The notes: a model not told the origin generated them from the sequence alone. A DNA stretch of 64,000 nucleotides from UBA1450 sp964452355 (GCA_964452355.1 CAYVKV010000002.1:124001-188000); one strand, 5' to 3'; positions 53,338 to 61,909 are shown, counted from the first letter of the stretch. Translations and numbers: made by a program.

Positions 53338-55029
53338 TTATTCTAATCGCACTTCTTCGACTGTTGCTCCGGATGGAATCATGGGAAAAACATTTTCTTC
53401 TTGCTCGACTTCAACCTCAAATACATAGGGACCTTTGTGCTGTAACATCTTTTGTATTCCCGTTTGTAACTCGCTTCGCTTCGTTACTTTTTGTCCCTCA
53501 ATGCCATATGCTTTTGCAACACCGATAAAATCTGGACTTTCTATATGTGTCATCGAGTACCTCTTTTCAAAAAAAAGTTCTTGCCATTGCCGCACCATTC
53601 CCAAGAATCCGTTGTTTAGAATCACTACTTTTACTGCAATATCATCTTGAACTAATGTAGCAAATTCCTGTATATTCATCTGTATGCCGCCATCTCCTGC
53701 AATACATATGACCTCTCTTTTGGGTAACGCTGACTTCACACCCATTGCAGTGGGAAGACCATACCCCATGGTACCCATTCCTCCTGATGAATGGAAACTA
53801 TTTTGCGTATTATACGAATAATATCGTGCTGCAATCATTTGATGTTGTCCAACATCAGCGACTATGATCGCATTTCCTTTTGTCAATTCTGAAATTCTAC
53901 AGACCGTTTCAGCCATTTTGATTTTTCCCTTCTTAGGATGACAGGCATCAAACCATACTTTATTTTTTTCTATCTCATCATGTTTTTTAAATTCTTGCAC
54001 CCATTCCTCATGGTTTTGTTTTTTCATTTTCTTTGCCAATGCGCTCAGTGCGGATTTTGCATCTGCCACAATCGGAACCTCAGCTTGAACTATTTTATTC
54101 AGCTCTGCAGGATCAATATCAATATGAATAATTTTTGCGTGTGGCAAATAGCCAGAAACCTTTCCGGTAACCCGATCATCAAAGCGCATACCGACTGCGA
54201 GGACGACATCCGCTTTATTTGAAAGAATATTGGGTCCATAATTTCCATGCATCCCTAAAAACCCGGCGTGCAGACGATGATTATGAGGAAATGCAGATAT
54301 GCCATGCAAAGTCACCGCCACCGGAATGTCTCCTTGTTCGGCAACTGACAACAACTCGTCATACGCATGCGAAATATGAATACCATGACCTGCAAGAATG
54401 TATGGTCGCTTAGCTTGGTTTAGTAACGTTGCGGCAAGCTCGATTTGACGAGGATGAGGTTTTGTCGTTGGATTGTAACTCCTTAAGGTTATCGATTGGG
54501 GATATTCAAAATCCAATGACGCAAGCTGTGCATCTTTGGTGATATCTATAAGTACTGGTCCCGGCCTTCCGGTTCGCGCAATATGAAATGCCTTTTTGAA
54601 AATGTATGGAATTTCTTTGGGATCAGTAATCTGATAACTCCACTTGGTAACGGGTGCAGTAATGCCGATCACATCAGCTTCTTGAAATGCATCGGTTCCG
54701 ATGACTGAGGAAGTGACTTGACCCGTAATACACACCATCGGAACGGTATCCATCATGGCATCACCAAGTGCGGTGACTAGATTGGTTGCGCCCGGTCCGG
54801 AAGTCGCAAAAACCACTCCAGGTTCTCCGGTAACACGCCCCCAACCCTCAGCTGCATGACCTGCAGCTTGTTCGTGTCGAACAAGAATATGTCGAATCTT
54901 CTTATTCTCAACATAATCATACAACGCATCATAAATCGGCATAATAGCCCCTCCGGGGTACCCGAAAATAGTTGTCACTTTTTCGTGCAACAATGATTCA
55001 ATGACGGCTTGTGAACCTGATAGTTTCAT
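53338..55029 (-). CDS. ilvB: acetolactate synthase large subunit
   Basis: 563 residues from ATG 55029. An in-frame ATG further upstream (55089) would run through the palindrome and add 20 unrelated residues. ThDP enzyme: GYPGGAIMPIYDALY, RHEQAAGHAAEGWGR (catalytic Glu), and the ThDP/Mg motif IAGDGGIQMN...NNGFLGMVRQWQELFF. Makes acetolactate and acetohydroxybutyrate, the first common step to Val/Leu and Ile. Confidence 0.96.
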   Translation of the reverse strand: MKLSGSQAVIESLLHEKVTTIFGYPGGAIMPIYDALYDYVENKKIRHILVRHEQAAGHAAEGWGRVTGEPGVVFATSGPGATNLVTALGDAMMDTVPMVCITGQVTSSVIGTDAFQEADVIGITAPVTKWSYQITDPKEIPYIFKKAFHIARTGRPGPVLIDITKDAQLASLDFEYPQSITLRSYNPTTKPHPRQIELAATLLNQAKRPYILAGHGIHISHAYDELLSVAEQGDIPVAVTLHGISAFPHNHRLHAGFLGMHGNYGPNILSNKADVVLAVGMRFDDRVTGKVSGYLPHAKIIHIDIDPAELNKIVQAEVPIVADAKSALSALAKKMKKQNHEEWVQEFKKHDEIEKNKVWFDACHPKKGKIKMAETVCRISELTKGNAIIVADVGQHQMIAARYYSYNTQNSFHSSGGMGTMGYGLPTAMGVKSALPKREVICIAGDGGIQMNIQEFATLVQDDIAVKVVILNNGFLGMVRQWQELFFEKRYSMTHIESPDFIGVAKAYGIEGQKVTKRSELQTGIQKMLQHKGPYVFEVEVEQEENVFPMIPSGATVEEVRLE

Positions 55030-55046
55030 ATGACAATATTTTATTG

Positions 55047-55134
55047 AAAGCGAAGTAATCAAAATTTTAGAGCGAGTTTGGGTATGCACTCAAACAATGT
55101 TAACTCGCGAGTAAAATTTTCGATTACAAGCTTT
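55047..55134. repeat. intergenic palindrome, copy 3
   Basis: Outer arms AAAGC...GTAATC and GATTAC...GCTTT, then the shared core as in copy 2. It lies between ilvE and ilvB and ends 17 nt from the ilvB ATG. Confidence 0.75.
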
Positions 55135-55138
55135 GTTC

Positions 55139-55690
55139 CTAAACTTTTATCTTTGTTCGCCAATCTTCATACATATCTTCTTCTCCTCGTACAACTCGGA
55201 AAAACAAATCTTGTATGGTTCCGGCTATTTTTCCTCGTTTTCCCGTACCTACTTTGCGATGATCTATCTCTGAGATCCACACAACCTGTGCTCCCGTTCC
55301 ACAGAAAAATGCTTCATCTGCAATATAGAGCTCGCTTCGGTCAATGGTGCGTTCTTCAACGGGTATATTCAAATCTTTTGCAAACTGAATGATCGATCGT
55401 CGAGTGATCCCTTCAAGCACATCATCGGTCTTTGATGGGGTTATAAGTACGCCATCACGGACTATAAAGAGATTCATAGCAGATCCTTCTGCCACATTTC
55501 CCGCTTCATTGAGAAAAATCGCTTCATCAAAGCCATTCTTATTTGCTTCTTTTTTTGCAAGAGCCGAATTGATGTATCCTCCGGTGATTTTTGCACGAGA
55601 AGGAATCGCATTGTCCGATATTCGTCTCCACGATGAGACGCATGCCGTCACCCCTTTGTCTGTCGCAAGATAATCACAGTGCGGAATCAT
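55139..55690 (-). CDS. ilvE: branched-chain aminotransferase, C-terminal part (separated by an in-frame TAA)
   Basis: 183 residues from ATG 55690, same frame as the N-terminal part. It contains the PLP lysine region SRAKITGGYINSALAK and NVAEGSAMNLFIVRDG, so all cofactor chemistry lies here. Only TAA-TTT-GCA-GAA-GAT separates the halves before this ATG, so termination-reinitiation could yield a two-chain enzyme, or read-through could give the full length of about 312. Otherwise ilvE is inactive. The reading could also reflect a base error at 55703-55705. Confidence 0.75.
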   Translation of the reverse strand: MIPHCDYLATDKGVTACVSSWRRISDNAIPSRAKITGGYINSALAKKEANKNGFDEAIFLNEAGNVAEGSAMNLFIVRDGVLITPSKTDDVLEGITRRSIIQFAKDLNIPVEERTIDRSELYIADEAFFCGTGAQVVWISEIDHRKVGTGKRGKIAGTIQDLFFRVVRGEEDMYEDWRTKIKV

Positions 55691-55702
55691 ATCTTCTGCA
55701 AA

Positions 55703-56077
55703 TTAAACAGCATTAGCGCGCTGCAAATTCGGCGTTAGACTTAAGCTTCCCGCATAGGCAAATGGTCGAACGTATGTATCTGTTTGCGGCGCATTTTTCT
55801 TCATAAGCTTCATCGTGATATCTATCAAATCTTCCTTTGAGTACTCTATTGATTCACCAAGAATTTTCAAAGAATTTACAAATCGCGACATATGATCGTA
55901 CAATCTAAAAATGGAAATATATTTTCCTTTTGCATTGTAATATCCGCGAATACCACCAAAAATACCTGTTCCATACTGCAAAGCATTTGTCTGAATATTG
56001 ACCTGAGCCTTTTCAACAGGAATAACTTTCCCTTGAAAAAATGCATACGGCAATGCTTTTGTTTGTAAGTGTCCCAT
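55703..56077 (-). CDS. ilvE: branched-chain aminotransferase, N-terminal part (ends at premature TAA)
   Basis: 124 residues matching the small N-terminal domain of class IV branched-chain aminotransferases: YAFFQGKVIPVEKAQVNIQTNALQYGTGIFGGIRGY and TYVRPFAYAGSLSLTPNLQ. It ends ...RANAV then TAA. The downstream frame continues FAEDMIPHCDYLATDKGV without a frameshift, so one codon is at fault. First structural gene behind the ILVLLI attenuator; transaminates 2-oxo acids to Val, Leu and Ile. Confidence 0.8.
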   Translation of the reverse strand: MGHLQTKALPYAFFQGKVIPVEKAQVNIQTNALQYGTGIFGGIRGYYNAKGKYISIFRLYDHMSRFVNSLKILGESIEYSKEDLIDITMKLMKKNAPQTDTYVRPFAYAGSLSLTPNLQRANAV

Positions 56078-56109
56078 ATTTTGAAAATTAAATTAGTAAT
56101 TTAAGCTAT

Positions 56110-56130
56110 AAAAAAACCGCCTTTCGGCGG
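56110..56130 (-). terminator. intrinsic terminator of the ilv attenuator
   Basis: On the minus strand CCGCC-GAAA-GGCGG followed by seven T, 33 nt before the ilvE ATG. A GNRA loop closes the stem. Confidence 0.92.
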
Positions 56131-56162
56131 GTGCTTATCAGACATTCAAGCTCCTCGCCGCG

Positions 56163-56210
56163 TTAGCGGTTAATAAGAAGAACGAGAATGTAAGATGTAT
56201 GATTTTTCAT
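56163..56210 (-). CDS. ilvL: ilv leader peptide, 15 residues
   Basis: MKNHTSYILVLLINR followed by TAA. Residues 8-13 (I-L-V-L-L-I) are six branched-chain residues in a row, exactly the amino acids made by the downstream operon. The codons are ATT CTC GTT CTT CTT ATT. The ATG lies about 8 nt after the predicted transcription start. The product is likely short-lived; its translation is the sensor. The symbol is by analogy. Confidence 0.85.
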   Translation of the reverse strand: MKNHTSYILVLLINR

Positions 56211-56225
56211 GTTGTTATGAACCAC

Positions 56226-56254
56226 ATTATAAACCAATAAACCATAAGATGCAA
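56226..56254 (-). promoter_or_regulatory. promoter of the ilv-leu operon
   Basis: On the minus strand TTGCAT (56254-56249), a 17-nt spacer, TATAAT (56231-56226). Start predicted about 56219. It lies between the aroC stop (56283) and the leader peptide, so this operon is separable from the upstream aro genes. Confidence 0.8.
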
Positions 56255-56282
56255 ATTGTCATGTATTGGTCCCCCAAAATAG

Positions 56283-57368
56283 TTAGACAATTTGAGCTAG
56301 CACATACGCAAGCATAGCCTCACTCACTACTCCCGCTCTCGGGACGACACAAATATCCGATCGTTCAACGGTCGCATCGGCCGATTGTTTTGTTTTGATA
56401 TCAACGGTTTGAAGTGGCTTATACAGTGTAGAAATCGGCTTATGATACACGCGTACAACAATCGGCATCCCATTGGTGACCCCACCTTCGATGCCCCCTG
56501 CACGATTGGTCTTTCGAAAATAGTCCGTCCCGCTGTGATATATTTCATCATGTACTTCTGATCCATATTTACCCGCGTTTTCAATCCCTGACCCGATCTC
56601 CACCGCTTTCACCGACTGTATACTCATCATTGCTTGTGCAATCTTCCCATCAAGCTTGGTATCCCACTGGGCATAATCACCAAGTCCTGCCGGTACTCCA
56701 ACCGCCCACGTCTCAACGACACCGCCAAGCGTATCTTTGTCGATTCGAGCACGTTGAATCAGCTGTTTCATTTCGCGAGATTTTCCGGGATCAACGCATC
56801 GAATTTCCGGATCATTTTCATACGTTTTCTTAATATCATCAAATGAATACTTTGAAGCGACCGTAATATCGCCAATTTGCAACGTGTGACTTGCAATTTC
56901 AATATTTCTGGTTATGAGATACTGTTTGAAAATTCCTCCCGCGGCAACTCGTGCTGCAGTCTCACGTGCACTAGCGCGCTCTAAAACATTTCGAACATCA
57001 TCAAATCCATGTTTCTGAACACCGGCAAGATCTGCATGCCCCGGGCGCGGTTGTGTCACCTTGGCTGATTCAATAATCTCTGGCGACTGTGCTTCTATGC
57101 TCATTTTATCTTCCCAATTTTTATGATCTTTATTCCATATGATTATCGAAATCGGGCTGCCAATTGTTTTGCCAAATCGGACACCGGATAAAATTTCTCC
57201 TTCATCTTTTTCTATCTGCATCCGCCCACCGGAACCCGCACCTATTTGACGTTTTGCCAGTTCGGCATTGATAAAATCTACTGAGATTGGAATGCCTGCC
57301 GGCATTCCATCAATAATAATAGTAAGTCCTTTGCCATGTGATTCTCCGGCGGTTATGAAACGTATCAT
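56283..57368 (-). CDS. aroC: chorismate synthase
   Basis: 361 residues from ATG 57368; an upstream in-frame ATG (57467) would include the palindrome. FMN-dependent 1,4-elimination of EPSP to chorismate. Motifs: RFITAGESHGKGL, RQIGAGSGGRMQIEKD, HADLAGVQKHGFDDVRNVLE, RASARETAARVAAG and NRAGGIEGGVTNG. Complete. Last gene of the aromatic half. Confidence 0.96.
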   Translation of the reverse strand: MIRFITAGESHGKGLTIIIDGMPAGIPISVDFINAELAKRQIGAGSGGRMQIEKDEGEILSGVRFGKTIGSPISIIIWNKDHKNWEDKMSIEAQSPEIIESAKVTQPRPGHADLAGVQKHGFDDVRNVLERASARETAARVAAGGIFKQYLITRNIEIASHTLQIGDITVASKYSFDDIKKTYENDPEIRCVDPGKSREMKQLIQRARIDKDTLGGVVETWAVGVPAGLGDYAQWDTKLDGKIAQAMMSIQSVKAVEIGSGIENAGKYGSEVHDEIYHSGTDYFRKTNRAGGIEGGVTNGMPIVVRVYHKPISTLYKPLQTVDIKTKQSADATVERSDICVVPRAGVVSEAMLAYVLAQIV

Positions 57369-57399
57369 AGTTGTAATTTTAGAAAATAGTAACGGAAAT

Positions 57400-57496
57400 G
57401 AGCGAAGATATTCATGTTCTGCCGATTTGGGAATCCCCCGCTGTAATATCGGGGGAAGGGCTCCCACTTAAGGCCAAGAACCATGAATATCGAGCG
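57400..57496. repeat. nested palindrome upstream of aroC
   Basis: Outer arms GATATTCATGTTCT (57407-57420) and AGAACCATGAATATC (57477-57491), with one bulge. Inside are TGGGA/TCCCA and TCCCCCG/CGGGGGA around CTGTAATAT. It fills the aroD-aroC gap; the outer arm starts 38 nt from the aroC ATG, 31 nt counting the flanking GAGCGAA. That flank recurs at the left edge of copy 2. Confidence 0.65.
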
Positions 57497-57502
57497 AATT
57501 AT

Positions 57503-58171
57503 CTAATTATTTATTGATTTATAAAATTCTTCCAGCTTTTGAATATTGATCTGTCCCTCCGCACTTTCTCCCCATTCAGTTGATGCATAGGTGAGATAAC
57601 TCCCCAGCAATGGTCCAAGAATCCGCGTCATTTTTCCCTTCTCTCCCATGCCGATCACAATCCGCTCCTCTGTGTGAGGTTTATTTGTCAGTAAACGATA
57701 TATTTTTGTTACTTCATGTTCCTCTTGGATCATGGTTGCAATCTTGATAATATCTGGCGAATGCTTATTTATATCATGAATTATTTTTTGCATATCCCAG
57801 TAACTTGGCGTCTGGTCAAAATTATGATAGGAAATAATCAGTTTCGTTTTATCATTCCGCTCAAATGCATGGCTCTGAATGGTCGAGAGTTCAATATCAA
57901 CATAATCAAAAAGTCCAATTGCACGTTGTAATATCTTGATTCTTTCTTCTTCCGATCCATCAAAGTGCCCGCCTTCCTCTTTTTTTCGACAAGTTACTAT
58001 TGCTCGTACTGTTGATTTCTCTCGAATTGTATCAAGATCTTTTATTTGAATATTCTTTATGGAATCAATGCGAAGTTCAATCAGCTTTGAAATCTCTTGA
58101 GTTTTTTTTAAATTCTCAAGAAATATCTCTACTGTTTCTCCAACAACCAGTGTGCAGATGCGAATGTTCAT
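57503..58171 (-). CDS. aroD: 3-dehydroquinate dehydratase, type I
   Basis: 222 residues. Type I (Schiff-base) enzyme: LIELRIDSI at the substrate side, His in ISYHNFDQTPS and the imine lysine in IIKIATMIQEEHEV. Ends GESAEGQINIQKL. Its ATG overlaps the aroE stop by 4 nt. Confidence 0.94.
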   Translation of the reverse strand: MNIRICTLVVGETVEIFLENLKKTQEISKLIELRIDSIKNIQIKDLDTIREKSTVRAIVTCRKKEEGGHFDGSEEERIKILQRAIGLFDYVDIELSTIQSHAFERNDKTKLIISYHNFDQTPSYWDMQKIIHDINKHSPDIIKIATMIQEEHEVTKIYRLLTNKPHTEERIVIGMGEKGKMTRILGPLLGSYLTYASTEWGESAEGQINIQKLEEFYKSINN

Positions 58172-59001
58172 AATGCTTTCGTTAAAACTTCTCTCATCAC
58201 ATTTTCTGGTGCCTCATGTCCAGTATAAAGGCGAAACTGCTCGGTGCCTTGGTGTAATAACATTTCTGTTCCATGAATAATGGTTGCCCCTTGTTCCTTT
58301 GCATCTTTCAAAAGCTGCGTTTCAAACGGAGAATACACCGCATCAAATACAATATGGTGATTGCAAATTGCTGACTTTGGCACTGGTGATATTCCTTCAT
58401 TTTTCCCCATTCCCATAGTCGTTGCGTTCAGTATGATATCGTGATCCCTCATTTCCTCTGAAATGTTTTCCAAGGAACGAACCTCAACTTTTGAATCTAA
58501 TTCATGAGCCAGTTCCTCAGCCTTTTCAACAGTTCGATTATAAATCGTAAGCCTCGCGCCTTTTTCAATCACGCCATACGCCATCGCACGCGCTGCACCT
58601 CCTGCACCAATGAGTGCAACTTTTTTATTTTTAAGCGTTCCCTGTTTTTCCAGAGGAATGACTGTTCCCAACCAATCGGTATTGTATCCCGTTAAAATTC
58701 CGTTCTCATTTACGACGGTGTTTACCGCTCCTATTTTTTGTGCGATTGGGTCAATCTTATCAAGATATTTCATGACTTCAATTTTATGAGGGACGGTACA
58801 GGTGAGCCCCCGAAAACCCATCACGCGCATGGTGCGTATTACATCTTTTACATTTTCAACGAGGACGCGAGATGCGACAAACACAAATTCATGATCGATC
58901 CCAAGCGCCACATACGCCGCATTGTGCATTGCAGGAGATAAGGAATGCTCGACCGGATCACCAATAATAATACAAAGTTTAGTTTTTCCTGTTATGTTCA
59001 T
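58168..59001 (-). CDS. aroE: shikimate dehydrogenase
   Basis: 277 residues. NADP-dependent reduction of 3-dehydroshikimate. Substrate-site motif HSLSPAMHNAAYVALGIDHEF, catalytic region CTVPHKIEVMKYLD (the Lys), GAVNTVVNENGILTGYNTD and dinucleotide loop ALIGAGGAARAMAYG. An AGGA sequence precedes the ATG by 4 nt. Confidence 0.95.
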   Translation of the reverse strand: MNITGKTKLCIIIGDPVEHSLSPAMHNAAYVALGIDHEFVFVASRVLVENVKDVIRTMRVMGFRGLTCTVPHKIEVMKYLDKIDPIAQKIGAVNTVVNENGILTGYNTDWLGTVIPLEKQGTLKNKKVALIGAGGAARAMAYGVIEKGARLTIYNRTVEKAEELAHELDSKVEVRSLENISEEMRDHDIILNATTMGMGKNEGISPVPKSAICNHHIVFDAVYSPFETQLLKDAKEQGATIIHGTEMLLHQGTEQFRLYTGHEAPENVMREVLTKAL

Positions 59002-59025
59002 ATTTCCTGAGAATGAAACAATTTA

Positions 59026-59526
59026 TTATAAAGTTTGTAGTATTTCATCTACAATTTCCCCAATGTTTTTGTCAGATACATCAATTGTGTAGTGTGAGCT
59101 ACTTTCGTACAAAGGTAGCCGAAAATCATATAATTTTTTTGCCTGAATAATATTGCTAAAAAGAGGTCGTGGTGTCGAATCAATTTTAATCCGTTTTGCA
59201 AGAACTTCAAACCGTGCATGTAAATAGAGAATCAAACCTTTTTTATCTTTTTTAAATGTATGAATGATATTCGGATTCATAACAACCCCACCACCAGTTG
59301 ACACAATAATTCGTTTTTTTTCGGATAGCTCAGCGGCTAAAGATAATTCATGGTCCCTTAAAAATCCTTCCCCTTTTTTCGCAAACAATTCACTCATGTC
59401 AGAAAATCCTGTTTTTTTCAAAATAATCGTATCCATCTCATAAAAATCAAACGATATCTCTTGCGCAAGAGCCGCTCCAACTGTTGACTTGCCCGAACCC
59501 ATAAATCCAATGAGTATTATGTTCAT
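59026..59526 (-). CDS. aroK: shikimate kinase
   Basis: 166 residues. P-loop kinase: LIGFMGSGKSTVGAAL, metal Asp in FYEMDTIIL, STGGGVVMNPNII, and the lid arginine in STPRPLF. Phosphorylates shikimate. The ATG overlaps the aroA stop by 4 nt. Confidence 0.95.
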   Translation of the reverse strand: MNIILIGFMGSGKSTVGAALAQEISFDFYEMDTIILKKTGFSDMSELFAKKGEGFLRDHELSLAAELSEKKRIIVSTGGGVVMNPNIIHTFKKDKKGLILYLHARFEVLAKRIKIDSTPRPLFSNIIQAKKLYDFRLPLYESSSHYTIDVSDKNIGEIVDEILQTL

Positions 59527-60809
59527 GATATGTATTCAACTGATATGCCAATTTCTCGCAACTTCTCCCAAAACTCAGGAAACGTTTTTTTGACTACCTC
59601 TGGATTGTTGATTTTCATACCATTCAGTTTTGCTCCTGCAACTGCAAAACTCATCGCCATCCGATGATCATTATACGTGTCAATGGTTGCTGGTTTCGGA
59701 TTCCCTCCATGAATGATAAGAGTATCTGCATCCGGCGATTCCGTTTTGATATTCATTTTTTCAAGTTCTGCTTGGACTGCTTTCACGCGTTCTGTTTCTT
59801 TAACTCTGAGTGACCTCACGCCGGATAATACCGTCTTCCCATTTGCAAATGCTGCCAAAACGGCAAGTGTTTGTGCTTGATCGGGACACATCTCCATATT
59901 AATCTCAATTGGTTGTACGCCATGTCCACTGACAACTACTTCATTGGCATGATATGAAATTTCATTTCCCATAGAACGCAAAATCTCAAAAAAAGCAGTA
60001 TCTCCTTGCTGAGAATTTGGTATCAAATTTTTCAAAGTAATTTTTGAATGAGTCAACGCAGCAATTGCCGCAAAGTAACTCGCAGCTGAATAATCACCTT
60101 CCACCAGATACTCACCAAGAGTGTACTCTTGTTTCGGGTCAATGGTGTACGAGCAATACTCTTTATTTTTCACATTCACGCCCCATGCACTCATCATGGA
60201 TATGGTTAGGTCAATATATGACCTTGATATTTGTTGAGTTGAAAGTTGTATGTCTAAGCCTCCAATCACCGGTCCAATCATCAGAAGTGCGGAAACATAC
60301 TGACTACTAATGTCTGCCTTCATATTGATTGAGCCACTTTTCAGCGATTTTGAATTGATGATAATCGGTGGGAATCCATCAATGTCTTCATATTGAATAT
60401 CTGCCCCCAATAATCGAAGAGCATTGATGAGATCTCCAATCGGTCGCTTGTTTAAACTTGGACTTCCAAAAATTCGTTTCGTCCCCGATGTAAGACAGCA
60501 CAGTGCGGTAATAAATCGAATGGTGGTACCTGAATGATGGACATCAATATCATATGAATTGTCTTGGACATCCTGAATTGTTCCTGAAACATGAATGCTG
60601 TCTTTGCAATGAATGGTTTTGATACCCAATGCATTCAGACTATTTACCATGGCCTCGGTATCTTCGCTCCACAATGGATGTAGAATTGTGACTGGGTTTT
60701 TTGACAATGCTCCCATAATAAGCGCACGATTGGTAACACTTTTAGAACCGGGTATTATGACGGTTGAATCTGTTGATTTCGGGGCTGGCGTAAGAGCTAT
60801 GGTATTCAT
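59523..60809 (-). CDS. aroA: 3-phosphoshikimate 1-carboxyvinyltransferase (EPSP synthase)
   Basis: 428 residues from ATG 60809, 4 nt after the aroB stop; upstream in-frame ATGs lie inside aroB. Motifs: IPGSKSVTNRALIMGAL, HHSGTTIRFITALCC, EGDYSAASYFAAIAAL, LRVKETERVKAVQAEL and NDHRMAMSFAVAG. Joins PEP to shikimate-3-phosphate. Confidence 0.96.
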   Translation of the reverse strand: MNTIALTPAPKSTDSTVIIPGSKSVTNRALIMGALSKNPVTILHPLWSEDTEAMVNSLNALGIKTIHCKDSIHVSGTIQDVQDNSYDIDVHHSGTTIRFITALCCLTSGTKRIFGSPSLNKRPIGDLINALRLLGADIQYEDIDGFPPIIINSKSLKSGSINMKADISSQYVSALLMIGPVIGGLDIQLSTQQISRSYIDLTISMMSAWGVNVKNKEYCSYTIDPKQEYTLGEYLVEGDYSAASYFAAIAALTHSKITLKNLIPNSQQGDTAFFEILRSMGNEISYHANEVVVSGHGVQPIEINMEMCPDQAQTLAVLAAFANGKTVLSGVRSLRVKETERVKAVQAELEKMNIKTESPDADTLIIHGGNPKPATIDTYNDHRMAMSFAVAGAKLNGMKINNPEVVKKTFPEFWEKLREIGISVEYIS

Positions 60810-60813
60810 AACA

Positions 60814-61908
60814 TTAGGTACGAATATATTCAATTCCCGCACGTACAAATTTTTCCGCAACTTCAATATTAAAATCAGCTTCCCCAATTTTTGTAAGAAG
60901 CGTCCATTTGATTTTACCGCCACTGTTTTTTTTATCAGTTATGAGCATATCGAATATTTTTTCTGTTGAAATCGCTTCAGTAAATCGAACAGGCAAGCCA
61001 ACAGATGAAATAGCGTGCTCGATTTTTTCAAATTCTTGCTTGGTAATCATTCCCAGATGCTCCGAAATCTTGGCTTCAGCGATCATCCCCATTGAAACCG
61101 CCTCTCCATGAAATAATGGATTGACAGAGTCCATACTCAGTGACTCAATCACATGACCAATAGTGTGCCCAAAGTTCAATAATTTTCTTGCGCCGATTTC
61201 TTTCTCATCCTCTTGGACAATTTTCGCTTTTATCTCTACAGACTTTGAGATGATTCTGATCAATTCATCGGCGCTCATATCAAGGGGAGACCTCTCCGAT
61301 GCTTCGTCAAAATATTCTTTGTCAACAATCAGCCCATGTTTTATGACCTCGGCATATCCCTGAAGAAATGCACGACTTGGTAACGTCTTGAGCGTATCTA
61401 CATCAATAATTACTGCCTTTGGTTGTCGGAATGCTCCAATGTAATTTTTGAGATGTCCCAAATTTATTCCCGTTTTTCCTCCGACACTGGCGTCCACCAT
61501 CCCCTCAAGGGTCGTTGGAATTGAAATATAATCAACGCCTCGAAGATATGTAGCTGCTGCAAATCCGGCCATATCGGTGACCACACCTCCACCGATTGCT
61601 ATAACCAATACATTTCTATCAAGTTTTTTATCTGCCATATCGTGCCAGATTTTTTCAACCGTTTGCAGATGTTTGTTCTTTTCTCCCGCCTCAAAAACAT
61701 ATGAATACACGATCTTTGGCGTTTGTTCTTCAAATGCTTTTTTGACTACAGGAACATAATGCTCAAATACATTTGAATCAGAGATCGCATAAAAGGCTGA
61801 GTATTTTTGCACATTGAGCATCTCGGGTATTGAATTCAATAATCCAGAATCTATGAAAACGGAATATGTTTGATGTGGGTGTGAAACCACGATGTCAATA
61901 TGTTTCAT
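60814..61908 (-). CDS. aroB: 3-dehydroquinate synthase
   Basis: 364 residues from ATG 61908, adjacent to the pheA stop. NAD- and metal-dependent cyclisation of DAHP. Motifs: IGGGVVTDMAGFAAATYLRG, VDASVGGKTGINLGHLKN, EVIKHGLIVDKEYF (metal Glu/His), NFGHTIGHVIE and HGEAVSMGM. PTTLEGMVDAS replaces the more common PTTLLAQVDSS. Confidence 0.95.
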   Translation of the reverse strand: MKHIDIVVSHPHQTYSVFIDSGLLNSIPEMLNVQKYSAFYAISDSNVFEHYVPVVKKAFEEQTPKIVYSYVFEAGEKNKHLQTVEKIWHDMADKKLDRNVLVIAIGGGVVTDMAGFAAATYLRGVDYISIPTTLEGMVDASVGGKTGINLGHLKNYIGAFRQPKAVIIDVDTLKTLPSRAFLQGYAEVIKHGLIVDKEYFDEASERSPLDMSADELIRIISKSVEIKAKIVQEDEKEIGARKLLNFGHTIGHVIESLSMDSVNPLFHGEAVSMGMIAEAKISEHLGMITKQEFEKIEHAISSVGLPVRFTEAISTEKIFDMLITDKKNSGGKIKWTLLTKIGEADFNIEVAEKFVRAGIEYIRT

Positions 61909-61909
61909 A

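Larger units (their letters stand above)
56110..56219 (-). promoter_or_regulatory. ribosome-mediated transcription attenuator of the ilv-leu operon
   Basis: Transcript order: an ~8-nt leader, the ILVLLI peptide, then CCGC-TAAC-GCGG over its stop codon, then GGCGAGGAGCTT (about 56159-56148), then AAGCACCCGCC (56136-56126), then the terminator. GGCGAGGAGCTT can pair with AAGCACCCGCC (GCTT/AAGC, GG/CC, GGC/GCC with small mismatches). That pairing uses the 5' arm of the terminator, so the two structures exclude each other. A ribosome stalled on the branched-chain codons would cover CCGC and free the antiterminator; one reaching the stop would cover GGCGAGG and allow termination. Confidence 0.85.

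Noticed and set aside
54980..55089. Upstream start of ilvB at 55089
   Set aside because: It would translate through the copy 3 palindrome and add unrelated residues before the conserved KLSGSQAVIESL.
57369..57467. Upstream start of aroC at 57467
   Set aside because: It lies inside the nested palindrome; the family's conserved start is MIRFITAGESHG at 57368.
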